Positions 1-10,803 are shown, counted from the stretch's first letter. The stretch is 64,000 nt of DNA from Gnetum montanum (GCA_015680685.1 MNCI01005567.1:310890-374889), one strand, 5' to 3'. Notes: generated by a model from the sequence alone, not told the origin. Program-made: numbers and translations.

Positions 1-840
1 ACAACATAATTATGGCATGGCAGGCTCATAATTACAGCGGTCATGCATGTCCAATGGTCATGCAGGCACATGAAGCACAGACAATTCAACGTGGGCCCAA
101 GGCATGTGGCATCAAAACTGCCCCTTTCATGTGCCCTTGGTCCTATAAATACCCCAGTAAGTAACGTTCAAAGGACTTTTGGACTTTTGGATGGCTAGCT
201 AGCTTTTAAAACTCTTTTCACTTTTTTGACACTCTAGGGACTTCTCGTTGGCTTTTGGACTTTTCAACCTTTTGGGACTTTCCAGGTCCCTTTGGGCACG
301 ATTCAGTCCAACCTTTTTGGCACTGTAACCTTGAGCATTGTAAGCTTTCTGTTTGACACAGTAAACAATTAGCACCCTCAGTTGGCATTTTGTTCTACTC
401 TTTTCTACCACCTTGGTAGTACTTTACATTGTTAACACCTGAGCCCATGTTCAAGCACACATCCGTCTCGCTCTACACATCTTGGTTACTCTCGAGATCT
501 CTGCACTTCTCAACACTGTGCAACTAAATATATCCATTTTGACAAAGCGAAGTCATAGCTTCGAAGCGGTGCATTTTTCTAACTGCATTTTACTTTGTTT
601 CCTACTTATTACTGCATTTTACATTGTTTTCTATCTCTTTTACATTTAAGCATTACTTTGCGCTATCAGTCTCATTTTCAAATCACACATTCCAAAAGGT
701 TATATAAACATCGACTAAGTCCCTATTTGATCAACCAAACCATTTATGGTTCCTCGTATCCATTCCATCCAACACAGTCCTCCCATGGATACGAGGTTAA
801 GACTGTCCGTGATCGATGACCCATCACTGATTTCCAGCCA
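1..840 (+). repeat. Putative LTR/promoter fragment of an unrelated retroelement
   Basis: No protein is encoded. A TATA box (TATAAATA, 144-151) follows a non-coding upstream part and is followed by a T-rich stretch with repeated GGACTTTT-like words (about 175-290). This resembles U3-TATA-R of a plant LTR. It does not resemble the TGATGA-type LTRs elsewhere in the window. The left end is cut by the window and no second copy is present, so the assignment is an inference. It could also be a promoter or untranslated region of a gene to the left. Confidence 0.3.
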
Positions 841-1036
841 CCGACGTTTTCAGTCGCTACATGAGCCACATGAGTGTTTTATTTGTAGATGAGATTACTT
901 ATAAAAACATAAAAATACAAACAGAGAAAAATATAAAAAGATAAAACAAGAAATTGAAAAATGAAAAACTGGAAAACAAAAAGTTGTAAAATCAAAGAAA
1001 TTGAAAAATATTTATTAACCCTACTTATTACTTAGA
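841..1036. other. A-rich spacer at the broken end of element A
   Basis: Plus-strand A-rich, low-complexity sequence without an ORF. It separates the LTR-like fragment on the left from the degraded gag tail of element A on the right, and probably holds the truncation point of element A. Confidence 0.4.
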
Positions 1037-1059
1037 ATGGGGGATATCCCCCATAACTA

Positions 1060-3016
1060 AATGGTTTAGCATGGCAAGGATTAATAAATGAAAGATGAGG
1101 ATCCTTGCATGTTGGAAATATTGGAACTTGGCCATACTTACCCCATCAGGGTTCACACACCTGATTATAGTAAGCATAGTGGGGCAATTTATACGATGTA
1201 GTTCCTAGATAACGAGTTGACCCACTATGATAATTGGGACCATTAGATGGTATGCAAGGATCAGGATGTTGCCTTCCATGACTGTGTTCATTAGGTTGTA
1301 TGGTTGTTAGAGTGTTAGTTGGTGGCTCTAATGAAATGACATGAGGTGTTGGGTTCGAAGGTAAGGGTGCACCATAGTGTTGGTCTTGTGCTGAGTCGGA
1401 GGATGTAGTGGCCTTGGAATTTTGTTGTCCCTTCTTAGGGTCATTTCTAAAGAAGGGACACTTTTGATGTTGAGGAGGTCTCTCACAGCTATTGGAAACA
1501 ATAGCACAAGTAGTGTTCGTGGGTTGTTTCTATGGTGCAAACACCTTAGGAATAGTTGGTGGCAATGTAGAAGGAGGGAAAGGATGAGAATGTTGAAAAT
1601 TAGGAGAAGTGTGAGGTGCACAAGGTGGTGGTTGTGTTGAGGATATGGGTTGACAGTATTGAGGAGAATGGTAATGCGGTGAGATAGAGTATGTTGATCC
1701 AGTTGGGGAAACAGGATGTTGGACTTGATAAGCAATTATATTCGAATGATATGAAGGGTTTCTCCAATTTAAGGGTGGCTTCCCCAATGACTAGGATTGT
1801 TGCCACTATGATCGAACATAATATCTCTATACAAAATCTAGATGTAACGTGTTTCCCCAATGCTCATATAAATGTAACAAGATTGGGCATTGGCCCTTGG
1901 GGTGATCATACAGGCATATGTTGCATTCATATGCATGATTAGCAGTTAAGCACTTATTTCCTTCATTCCTTCTTTCCGATCGTCTAATGACATTTTTTCC
2001 TGCTTCTCGAGTTGTCAAAACTCTATCTCCAATAATATCGATACATTCTTCACACTTTTTATACATCCATTCCAACATCTTATTAATCTTTTCCTTGACT
2101 TCCTCTAATGATTGTTGTACCGAAAAAGATGGTTCCTTCCCCTTGTGGTAGGTTGATTTCTCCTTTTTATGATCATGGACCTTTGTTAAGTTAAGATTTT
2201 GGTCCCGTTGATGTTTTTCAATACTCTCCCATCTAGCCATTTCTCCTTCTCCTTTTGCGACCTGCTTAATAAGCTCTTGGACTTGATGGATTCATAGTTC
2301 GTATAGTTGACCTTGGGCATACATCCCTAGGGTCTTTCTTGTTTCATCATGAAGCCCATCAATGATATGGTAAATTAGCCTTTCCTTGGAGAACCCATGG
2401 CCTAGACAGTTGTTTAATAGTGCATAATATCTTTCTAATGCCATGTCCAAGGGTTCATATTGTGCTTGTTTCCACTCTTGGATTTGTTTCCTCAAGGGTG
2501 ACACTCTTGCGTAGGTTTGATATCATTCGTTAAAGAGTTCTACCATTGTTGACCAATGTCATATTGAATTTGGTTTTAATGATCTATACCATACTTTTGC
2601 TTGGCCAAAGAGTGTCATAGGGAAGAGCTTGATTTTTTGCCAACCATTATCAATGTTGTTCCATGTGCATGCACTGTAGAAGGCTTGTAAATGTTGATGT
2701 GAATCTAAGTCATAGCCTCCTAAAAAATTAGGGAAGTTGTTTAAATTGAGTTGGGTAGACAACTCTCTTTACGATGTCTATGGGAGATTCAAATAGCCTC
2801 CTATATTTGTGTTAAGCTTGTGGTGGCTAGTAGGGGTTCATCGTCATCTTGTAAGTTATGCTTTCGTGCATTGGGATGACATTGCTTTTGTTTATGTTTA
2901 TAAGAAACCCCCACTTCTGATTGTGTACTCCAATCTTCATTGTCATATAGTTCGTTGGTTCTCCAATGAACTTCCTCACAAGGTGTGGCATTATCATAGT
3001 CTTGTAAGAGAGGCAT
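1060..3016 (-). pseudogene. gag: gag of gypsy element A (degenerate)
   Basis: Structural polyprotein of a Ty3/gypsy retrotransposon, broken into several minus-strand frames. In protein order they are: N-terminal part (3016-2801), capsid core (2762-2559, with FPNFLGGYDLDSHQHLQAFY and the motif AKVWYRSL), capsid C-terminal part (2504-2292, DGLHDETRKTLGMYAQGQLY), a linker with a zinc knuckle (2240-1827, CNICLYDHPKGQC), and a Pro/His/Tyr-rich tail (1735 to about 1060). Motif order matches the gag of elements C, D and F. Stops and frameshifts break it, but it is less eroded than the others. No protease or polymerase follows, so the element is truncated to the left. It begins about 125 bp inside its LTR, as a gypsy gag should. 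Confidence 0.8.
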
Positions 3017-3140
3017 GGTTATGAAATTGTGTGTGAATTTATATGTGAATTTTTTGTAATTATTTCTTCTTCATAAGATATATATCGTTAATTCCTTTAC
3101 AGCGACCTTGTATGATATAACTAATCTAGATATCTAGCAC

Positions 3141-3161
3141 CGTCTTTGACAACAGTGCCAA
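3141..3161 (-). promoter_or_regulatory. Primer binding site of element A
   Basis: Directly inside the LTR, the minus strand reads TTGGCACTGTTGTCAAAGAC. The typical plant tRNA-Asp-complementary site is TGGCGCCGTTGCCGGGG. Most differences are G-to-A or C-to-T, fitting decay by cytosine deamination. Confidence 0.6.
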
Positions 3162-3945
3162 TGATGAGTGACGAGGTACCCCTACACTCAACCATACGAA
3201 TACGAACTAGTTGTGGCATCTAGATAGTTAGCCTTAGGTCGCAGTTTGCTATCTTCCCACATGGACTAATATTAGCTTTGTCACGTACAGTTTAGTCCAG
3301 AGTGAGGTGTATGATGTAGTTTCTAATCTAACGCTACTATTGAAGGCAATGGAAAATAATATTCACTAAGATAAGAGAGAAAGGGTGAGGGAGAATCTAG
3401 CTAGCCTAAGTACGATGAGCATCTATTTCTTTATTATCTGTACACATCTTGGACTTCGTGCATGACTACCACTGGTATTACCAAGCGCAAATCCTAGGTA
3501 TGCTACTGGGTTACCAAGTAGTCACACTTAAATGCTCGTAATCAAGTTGTACTCATTCCGTGTCTAATAGGAGTTTAAGGGTGAGAGATATTAACTAGGA
3601 AAGAAGTAAATAATAATTAATTAAGTAATTAAGCTAAGTGAATGCTGCAATGATTAAGTAATCTCGATCTCTATTTTCAGTCATGTACATGTTCAAGTAT
3701 GTCACACTTAAATAAGGATGTCGTACAATTACAATCACCACACTATGGGCATACATGGAGAGGAAAAGGGTTGAGAGAAAGAAATGAAAACACTTAAACT
3801 AAGAACTAACTAACTGATTCCTAACTCATCTGTCTACCTCTTATTTATAGATGAGGAGATAGGCTACGATATCGCGTATGCAATATCGTGGCTGGGCTGC
3901 AATATCGCGTACGTGATATTGCGGTTGCCCGAATGATGACTCACA
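3162..3945 (-). repeat. 5' LTR of element A
   Basis: This is an LTR in minus orientation. It ends in ACTCATCA next to the primer site and starts TGTGAGTCATCATT. Promoter: TATAAATA (plus-strand TATTTATA at 3842-3849), preceded by GATATCGC-type palindromes (3868-3925). The body matches the solo LTR at 31685-32512 over its length, including the R/U5 segment. The mate 3' LTR is not in the window. Confidence 0.85.
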
Positions 3946-5580
3946 GATGGTATATATTCTCAACCTAAGGTTAACATTAAGTGGTGAAGTAATGGTGATG
4001 CATAATATGTACCACCATTTTTCTTGTATTTTTATAAATATTGGTATTTTGTCACAGCTTTCTATTGCTACATCAAATCCTTTTACTATTTTAAGTTCAA
4101 ATGTTGAAATTGATGTAAATGTTATTAGGGTAGGGGTCATTCTCCCTACTAATAATTAATTTTCCTTTCTTTAATTTTCCAAAAATATGAGTAGACATAC
4201 CTAAAAGATGAGTCTAAGCCTACATTTTACTTCATCCTACATTGGAATTATTTAACGAGTTAAGTAGATGACTATGTGTACCCTACTTGGCACATAGCCA
4301 ACATAGAACTTTCTTAGAATTTTAGTAGAGCACAATGGTATGCGTGTAAGTATTCATTTACATAGCTTTATTTGTAATGAACTTTCAACAACTAAATCAT
4401 GTATGCACTAAAGGTTTTTTTATTACCATAAAGTATTTTTATTTATCTTTTTGTCTCATGATGAAATTGACTTGCCCTCTTGGAATAATCTCGAAAAATA
4501 TATGTTTTTATTAAAAATGAGAATGCATATAGTTGGATTCACACCAACCCAAGACATTGCCTCCCTTGTTGTTAATGCCAATGTTTTTTAATCGTGTGAA
4601 TCATATCCTGATTAATGATATATTATTGGATTGGAATTTTTGTGAATCATCAACGTTAAGTTCACAACCAGTTATAAAATCATGCTAAATTTGAAGATTT
4701 ACATCAAGCATCTATATTTAGCCCATACTTATTTGCCATTTACATGCAATTTCAATAATAGCATAAACAATGTAACAATTTAAGGACAAAAAATCCCTCA
4801 CAAATAGTTTTGCTATCTATAATAGATGCTCTAATCATATAGTAAAATTGATAAAGATATAAGAAATAGGATTGAGGTAGAAAAGTCAACAAAGAGACAA
4901 GCTATTGGTATTCTATGTGATAAAAGAATCCCAATAAAATTAAAGATAAAATTTTACTAGACATGAATTAGGCATACTATTATATATAGTATTGGATATT
5001 GGGCAATTCAAAAAAGACATGAATAATAAGATATTGAATAGTAATGAAAGAGATAAATTAACATTCAAGGAATACTTAGAGTAGCTTCTATTTCAAATAA
5101 ATTGTAGGAATGATATCTTAGATATGGACATGTGCAAAAAAGAAGATAAGAAAATAAATCTAAAAAAATAGAAAGGTACCAAAATAAAGACAAAAAAAAA
5201 CGAATAAAAAAGATTTGAAGAAATTGCAAATCACAAGAGATCAGCTCATCATACAGATGAATAGGCAAAAACAATTCATGTAACGAACTTCATTTTGTTG
5301 AGTCAACGTCAAAATAATGATAATCATACCTGAAGTTAAGTGGGCCGGCTTTTCTGAAATCCCTTAATTTTAGTAAGAACTATATGGGTTTTGATTTTTG
5401 AATTATTTTTCCCGACTTTTGAAAGACACCGGACACAACTCGCCGATCCTTTCCTTACCGATACCAAAAACGCCCCAACCCAAAACATTTTATAACATTT
5501 TAAACACTGGTTGACACCACAGCCCACCCTGAACCTTCTCCCCCGACCAGTGGGGAGGAGAAGTTCATAAAAGCCTTAGT
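3946..5580. other. AT-rich 3' flank of protease gene 1, no gene seen
   Basis: No credible ORF. 4250-4580 resembles the 3' flanks of the two protease remnants (compare 10.1-10.38 kb and 23.9-24.38 kb), for example the segment around GGATTCACACC at 4533. Similarity then breaks at about 4585 and resumes at about 5510 (GACACCACAGCCCACC). About 0.9 kb is therefore extra in this copy: an insertion of unknown nature, or a loss in the others. Confidence 0.5.
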
Positions 5581-7032
5581 TTAGATAGAGTCGCATTGGG
5601 TCCGGGCGAAGGAGAGTTGGTTAGCGGTAATGTTGTGGAGCATGAAGTAGTTCCTCTGGGCCACGTTGCCAATTGAGGATAACGAACCCGACGGGGCCAC
5701 AGCAACGCACACCAAATCGTCGAACTCAAGAATGTAGTTTTCCTTGAGCCACTGCATCTGCGCGCCGCCCTGAAACGTCACCGTCACCGTCGGAAAAATG
5801 GTATCTGCGGACTCCACCTCCGACAGGTCGTAGCACAGATCCATGCCCATGCTCTCCCTGGAGTCATCCATGATAGGAAGCCCGATGTAGGAGTTGAGGA
5901 TATTTGCAAAACTGTTGTACGTCTGGGGCTCAAAATACGTCATGGTGCTGCCGGAGTCGATCATGATTCCGCCCTTGCCGTTGTCCCTGAAATCGAATGC
6001 GCCGGCGGGGATATCCACGGCGGTGCCTGCGATGTCGATGGCAGTGACGGAGACGTAGTAGTACACAGTGGGCACGTAGGGGTTCATGATAAACGGCGTG
6101 CTGACGGGATCGGCACCTCTGGGGAACTTGGAGCCGAGGTTGGAACCGAGCCACAGGGGGCTCTCGCCGTTTGTGCCGGAGAACAGACAGTACGCGAAGC
6201 CGACGTCGGGGGAGCTGACGCTCCTGGCGAACTGAGACGGCAGCGAGAGCAGGCCGCGGCTGAAGCCGACGATGCCGGCACCCTGAGAGAAGGCCAAGCC
6301 CTCGTTTGTGTCGCCGCAGCCGAAGGAGACGTCGGCAAACGGGTTGCCCGAGAGATTGAAAGTCTCGGTGGCGAGAAAGCCCTCTGTCTTGGACGAGTCG
6401 GTGTACGACAACCTGTACCTGCACAGGTGGTTGCCGTCGGCCCACGACTGTTTCGGCGACAGCAGGTCACACTCCGGAGAGCCGAATTGTAGGGATCTGT
6501 ACGTGGTTGAGGTAGAGGGGTCGAAGATGGGAGTGGGTTGCTCGTAGCAGCTGTAGCAGGGCTGGCACTGTGTCCAGATTAGCTCGCCGCCGGTGTCCAG
6601 AATGGCACGATACTGCAACGACGGCGTGCCGATGCTGAGCTGCAGCAAATACGAGGAGACGCCCGGCGACAACGGTGCTTCGTATCCGCCCGGTTGGGCC
6701 GTCGGCAGTGCATGGAATCGGCGCCCGAGGGCAGCCACCCGCGCGTGGCTGCGCCTAATGGCTCGCCGTACGCGGTCGCTCTCAGTGAGGCCGCGCAGAA
6801 ACGAAGCCTCCGATGTGTTGGAGGTGGCCGCCAGCGGCGAGTCGAGTGGAATGAGTTTTAAGCGGAGCACTTTGGTGCTGCTGCTACTGTTGGTTGTAGC
6901 AACTTCTGGCGCAATCGTTCGGCAAAGCCCTACGTTGAGACACAGGCAGAAGAAGGCTAGGGCTGCTGTTGCTGTTGCTGTTTTCATGTTGTTGTTGGTG
7001 CAGGGACTGTTTATTTCTTCTGAAGTGTGCAA
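5581..7032 (-). CDS. Nepenthesin-like aspartic protease (A1B), gene 1
   Basis: Intronless ORF of 483 residues for a secreted pepsin-fold endopeptidase of plant family A1B. Residues 16-37 (MKTATATAALAFFCLCLNVG) form a signal peptide, so translation probably starts at Met16 (position 6987). A propeptide with RRAIRRSHARVAAL at about 89-102 follows. Catalytic motifs are DTGG (146-149) and DSGS (359-362). The Cys-rich nepenthesin insert holds CQPCYSC and PEC. FGCG is at 237-240, and the C-terminal TAXi-type half ends in SFARTQC. Two departures from the family norm are the first motif, DTGG instead of DTGS/DTGT, and the flap, YTDSS instead of YGDGS. Length and reading frame are intact. It is GC-rich against AT-rich flanks. 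Substrate and tissue are unknown; defence, pollen or wall roles are common in the family. Reduced or altered activity is possible. Confidence 0.93.
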   Translation of the reverse strand: MHTSEEINSPCTNNNMKTATATAALAFFCLCLNVGLCRTIAPEVATTNSSSSTKVLRLKLIPLDSPLAATSNTSEASFLRGLTESDRVRRAIRRSHARVAALGRRFHALPTAQPGGYEAPLSPGVSSYLLQLSIGTPSLQYRAILDTGGELIWTQCQPCYSCYEQPTPIFDPSTSTTYRSLQFGSPECDLLSPKQSWADGNHLCRYRLSYTDSSKTEGFLATETFNLSGNPFADVSFGCGDTNEGLAFSQGAGIVGFSRGLLSLPSQFARSVSSPDVGFAYCLFSGTNGESPLWLGSNLGSKFPRGADPVSTPFIMNPYVPTVYYYVSVTAIDIAGTAVDIPAGAFDFRDNGKGGIMIDSGSTMTYFEPQTYNSFANILNSYIGLPIMDDSRESMGMDLCYDLSEVESADTIFPTVTVTFQGGAQMQWLKENYILEFDDLVCVAVAPSGSLSSIGNVAQRNYFMLHNITANQLSFARTQCDSI

Positions 7033-7069
7033 CAGACGGATGCATTTCTTGTTATATTTGGGGTCGGTT

Positions 7070-7096
7070 ACATGGATTTGGGAGAATCCCTTGTCC
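7070..7096 (-). promoter_or_regulatory. Conserved proximal upstream block, gene 1
   Basis: A 27-bp block containing GATTTGGGAGAATCCC on the plus strand is identical at 29920-29946, upstream of gene 2. It lies about 85 bp upstream of the preferred start codon. Surrounding upstream sequence is much less alike, so it is probably promoter or leader sequence under constraint. Confidence 0.45.
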
Positions 7097-7629
7097 TGCT
7101 GCTGCGAACAGGCAATCCGAGAGCCGATAGTGGTGCATGCGACTCACAGCTTCTGTTGCGAGCCCGAGATCCCTTGGAGGTCTGGATTCTTTCGACACCC
7201 TGGAAACAAACTCGTTTTACCTTTTACGGAAACCATGTCCCAATGTTATTCTATGCCATGGAGAACGTGCATAATAAGAATGAGCGTCCTACGATGCCAT
7301 GGCAACTTTCATCATTCTATGTTTTAGGTATTGCTTGTATATAGTTTTGGTAAAAATATCAATGTTATCTAATTTGATTATATTCAAACCCAAAATAATT
7401 GAAACATAAGTATACCCTAAGATTTATAGAAAATTTATAACTTAGTGCTATTTAGTAGAATCCAATCTGTGATTTGGGGTTATAGGCAAATTATTATGTT
7501 TAATTAGATTATGATAGCTAGTGCATTGTTGAATAAGTAATTCAAATTACACTTCAATGAAAAAATTTGCTGAAAGTTTAGTGAAAATTGAGGATAATAA
7601 TTAGGCTGAAAAATTTTTCATTTTGGAAG
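7097..7629. other. Upstream spacer of gene 1
   Basis: No gene seen. 7200-7320 resembles the gene 2 upstream region (30060-30170). From about 7340 it matches 11420 onwards, which defines the tandem-duplicated unit. It ends with GGAAG (7625-7629), the likely target-site duplication of the LTR that follows. Confidence 0.5.
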
Positions 7630-8050
7630 TGATGAGACGCGATATGCACAAGTACATGATATTGCGGCCGCCGCGATATCGCATCCCCTGCAATATTGCG
7701 TACGCAATATCGTGTCGTTCCCTGCGATATCGTGTACGTGATATCGCGGCCACCGCGATATCGCATCCCCTGCAATATTGCGTACGCAATATCGCGTCGT
7801 TCCCTGCGATATCGCGTACGCGATATCACGGTCTGCCACCAAATCTATAAATAAGAGGCAGCACTCCCCTCATTTCACATAATAGGCGTAAAGTAGTGAA
7901 GCTCTGGCGGATTGATCACCCCAGAAATAGAATATTTTCCATGTGCCCGCAGTAGGAGTCTCCCAAGTGAACGGTTCTTTATTCGAGCAGCTTTGTACCT
8001 GAATTCAAGTTGTGTACAGCAATAAAGATGAGCTTTGTGGATAAACCTTG
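7630..8050 (+). repeat. Partial LTR, least decayed copy, broken at an N
   Basis: Begins TGATGAGACGCG after GGAAG. U3 carries two exact-length 82-bp units (7658-7739, 7740-7821) packed with GCGATATCGC-type palindromes. TATA box TATAAATA is at 7846-7853 and a poly(A) signal AATAAA lies near 8021. The downstream part resembles the C-type LTR (ACCTTG just before the N). CpG sites are mostly intact, unlike every other LTR here, so it is the youngest or least methylated copy. The rest of the LTR is missing at N 8051. Confidence 0.75.
7658..7821. repeat. Two 82-bp tandem units of GATATC palindromes in LTR U3
   Basis: Each unit contains CCGCGATATCGC, GCAATATTGCGTACGCAATA and GCGATATCGYGTACGYGATA. 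These are self-complementary blocks placed directly upstream of the TATA box. The same array in decayed form is present in the LTRs at 3868-3925, 11790-11870 and 31705-31768. Confidence 0.85.
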
Positions 8051-8051
8051 N

Positions 8052-9840
8052 AGAAATTTTTCATTTTGGAAGGGATGTGTGATTTTGCTTAAGGATTCTA
8101 TGGGTTAAATGATTGAATATTTAACAATTTTAATGTATAAATTATACTATATAAGAAACATTTTTATGAATTTAACTTACAAAGTAAATATTTATAAGTA
8201 AATTTAAGGGTAAAATATTTGCAATATATCATGAAAAAATTTCATCACAGGAAAAGTTGGATGTCAAATTCATACCTTGGTTGTGACTATGACAAGGCAT
8301 TAAGATCTTACTACTAATGATGGTGATACTATTTTATTGCTAAATAGGTACTTAGAAAACTCTTCAAGACTAACACTACTTGGTTTTTCATTATGATTTT
8401 ATAGGCAAGTCATGGTATCATTCTATACATACTATGTCATAGTGTAAGGAAGAAATTAAAGAAATCAAAATTAGATATTGAATAATGGTAAATATTTGGA
8501 TTTTGAAAGGTAACATAAATTTATAAAAACCTTAACTACCTAATATAAACACATCAATACAATATTTCTAGTGTACTACCTATATCATTAGAATTATTTT
8601 TAGTAACATTAGTAGAAAACAATTAAAGTAAAGCTAATTTAAAAACTAGTGATTTAGCTAGATACTTACTATTAATACAACTTAGTATAAAAATCCATAA
8701 TAAAAAAATCAACATTTTTATTCTAATTATTCAAAATATAATCCTAGAAAAGCATAAACAACAAAAATATTATTTATTCTATCTGGATATTTAGTTATTA
8801 AGTCTACCAACTATTGTAATTTATCATTCTTGAGTTTATTACTATGATATTCATTTAAGTTAATACTTAGGCTAGAAAGCAAAGAATAATGAAAAATCAA
8901 TAGTTAATTTATAAGAAATCAATTACCACACAACTATCAAAAGCCTTTCATATGAATGGACATGCAACATAGAATCCACTTGCATGTAATTTGAAATCTT
9001 AGATACCCTTTGTTTATTTTATTTTCCCTCTTTCTAAGAATGATTTGGAAACAAAATTATGCGAATCTTCTAATATTTGTTATCAACTTTATAATCATAT
9101 GTTAAAGCTACCACTACTACTTAAGGGTTTGTATGTTCATGGTATGTATGGTGTACTATGACTCTATGACATGTTATTGTAAATTCCAAGTCATCCTAAG
9201 GAAGCTTATTTGCAAGTCTTATTAATTTTTCAAATTCCAAGGGTTGTTAATACCCCATTTGGGAATAAAAGGGTATTGTCTTCTTATATCACTTGCATGT
9301 AGTGTTTGTTCTACATTTCCATACTATTGTTATCAAAGGTATTTGTAAATGTGTAAAGTAATAGGTCTTTCAAGAAGTTGTAGTTGTATTATTCTTAGAG
9401 TTGTAGGTGGTATTGAAAATTTATAATGTCATTCAATAAGTTATTGGTTATATTGCTAAATCACCCTCGTTACCTTAATCACCCTAAAAAATAGATTGTT
9501 ATTTAACATGCATTTTTCTCTTAACCCAAACTTTTAGCTTTTCATAATTATGCTATCTAACATAAGTTATTGGAAATGTATTATGAAATAAAAAATTATA
9601 AGGTGATTTTTTTTTCACTTATACATTGAATGAGGCTTTTAAAAATTTCGAAGCCTCAAATTCACCCCTCTTTAATTTTTTAAGTGTTGCATTTCATAAA
9701 AATGTTATTGTATTTTACAATAAAATCAACGAAAGAGGCTTCATAAAGACTTCATATTCCAAGGTTAGTGCAAAAATCATTACAATTTGTATTCTTTGTT
9801 TCATGGTTGAAGTAAATATATCCTTCGAAGACTTTTACCC
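8052..9840. other. AT-rich spacer, duplicated at 12.5-12.7 and 22.4-23.6 kb
   Basis: No gene seen. 8425-8620 matches 12533-12720 and 8600-9800 matches 22368-23600, so this is the uninterrupted copy of the spacer into which element F inserted. The first 20 bases repeat those just before the LTR at 7630. Confidence 0.6.
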
Positions 9841-10447
9841 ATGAATATAATGAAATACACAAAGGACATGAACAAACAAACAAATGAGATCAGGAAGGAT
9901 TATGAAATAGAATGGTGGGGTGGATGGCAAAGCAACAGCATCAAGCCTTTGCGAGGATGCGGGGATGGGGCGTTGAATGAATGGCGTTGTATGAACACTC
10001 GAGTACGATGCCCTCCTCCCTTGTGCTTAGGAAATGAAGACGTGATAAAAAGGACAGTAACCAAAGAGGGTCCAACCTTACATTGTAATTATTAAGTGGG
10101 TGACTTATAAGTAGAGTACAATGATACGTGTCACGGTTTCTTTCCATCATTTTATTTACAACAAACTTTTAACAAAGATTTCTTTTACGAACTTTTAACA
10201 AAGTTTTTCGTTTTCCCATAGAATATTTTTATTTACCTTTTTAACTCCCAATGGCTAAATTGACTTGACTTGCCGACTTGAATGAATGACCAGAGAGAAA
10301 AACATGCTTTACCGGAAATGGGATCACACACCGTCGAATGCACACCGACTCAGGACATCGCCTCTGCCTATTGTTGAAACCACAGCTCACCCTCACCTTC
10401 TCTGCCAACGAGTGGGGAGAAGTGCATGTTGAAAACCTAATTTTAGT
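9841..10447. other. Spacer and 3' flank of protease remnant 1
   Basis: No credible ORF. 10100-10447 resembles the 3' flank of the other protease copies (23.9-24.45 kb, 28.3-28.42 kb), including the segment with CACAGCTCACCCT shared by all four. Confidence 0.5.
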
Positions 10448-10803
10448 TTACATAGAGTCGCATTCGGAGAGTTTGTTAGCGGCGATGTTGCTAAAGATGG
10501 AGACGCGACAGCTAAGAGCCAGAGCAACGCACACCACACCATATTTTCCAGCTCGATTATGAAATTGTGCAGCATTCAATCCATCTTCGAGCTGTGTCGA
10601 CGTCTGCGGTCAATGTCACCTTCAGAATGGCTATCCTCCGAGTACGCCGCCAAGTCGTCCTAGCGCAGCTCTGGACCAAGGTTGGAGCCATCCGACTACG
10701 CCGCCAAGTCTTCGTAGCGCAGCTCCGGGCCAAGGTTAGAGCCATCCGAGTACGCCACCAAGTCTTCTTACCGCAGCTCCGGACCAAGGTTGGAGCCATC
10801 CAC
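10448..10803 (-). pseudogene. Nepenthesin-like protease remnant 1 (3' end only)
   Basis: Minus-strand remnant of the C-terminal protease half. The terminal codons ECDSM then stop (stop at 10448-10450) match the QCDSI end of gene 1. The GSNLGPEL-like segment corresponds to GSSTGLGLCYD of gene 2 and is triplicated as a 54-bp repeat. The active-site halves, signal peptide and all upstream coding sequence are absent. A frameshifted 80-codon reading frame across the repeat is probably meaningless. Confidence 0.75.
10641..10802. repeat. 54-bp x 3 tandem repeat inside protease remnant 1
   Basis: Units are 10641-10694, 10695-10748 and 10749-10802, each containing TACGCCRCCAAGTC and GGAGCCATCC. Remnant 2 (24670-24725) has a single copy, so the expansion happened after the copies separated. 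The unit is 18 codons, so expansion would have kept the frame. Confidence 0.9.

Noticed and set aside
6593-7327. Plus-strand ORF of 244 codons
   Set aside because: Antisense shadow of protease gene 1: composition follows the GC-rich opposite strand, and no domain or start context is visible.
7658-7830. CRISPR-like short repeats
   Set aside because: The repeats are palindromic blocks in two 82-bp units within a plant LTR with a TATA box. There are no unique spacers of equal length and no cas genes.
10557-10799. 80-codon minus ORF with three 18-residue repeats as a repeat protein
   Set aside because: It is in a shifted frame of the protease remnant. The correct frame (GSNLGPEL) aligns with the intact genes.
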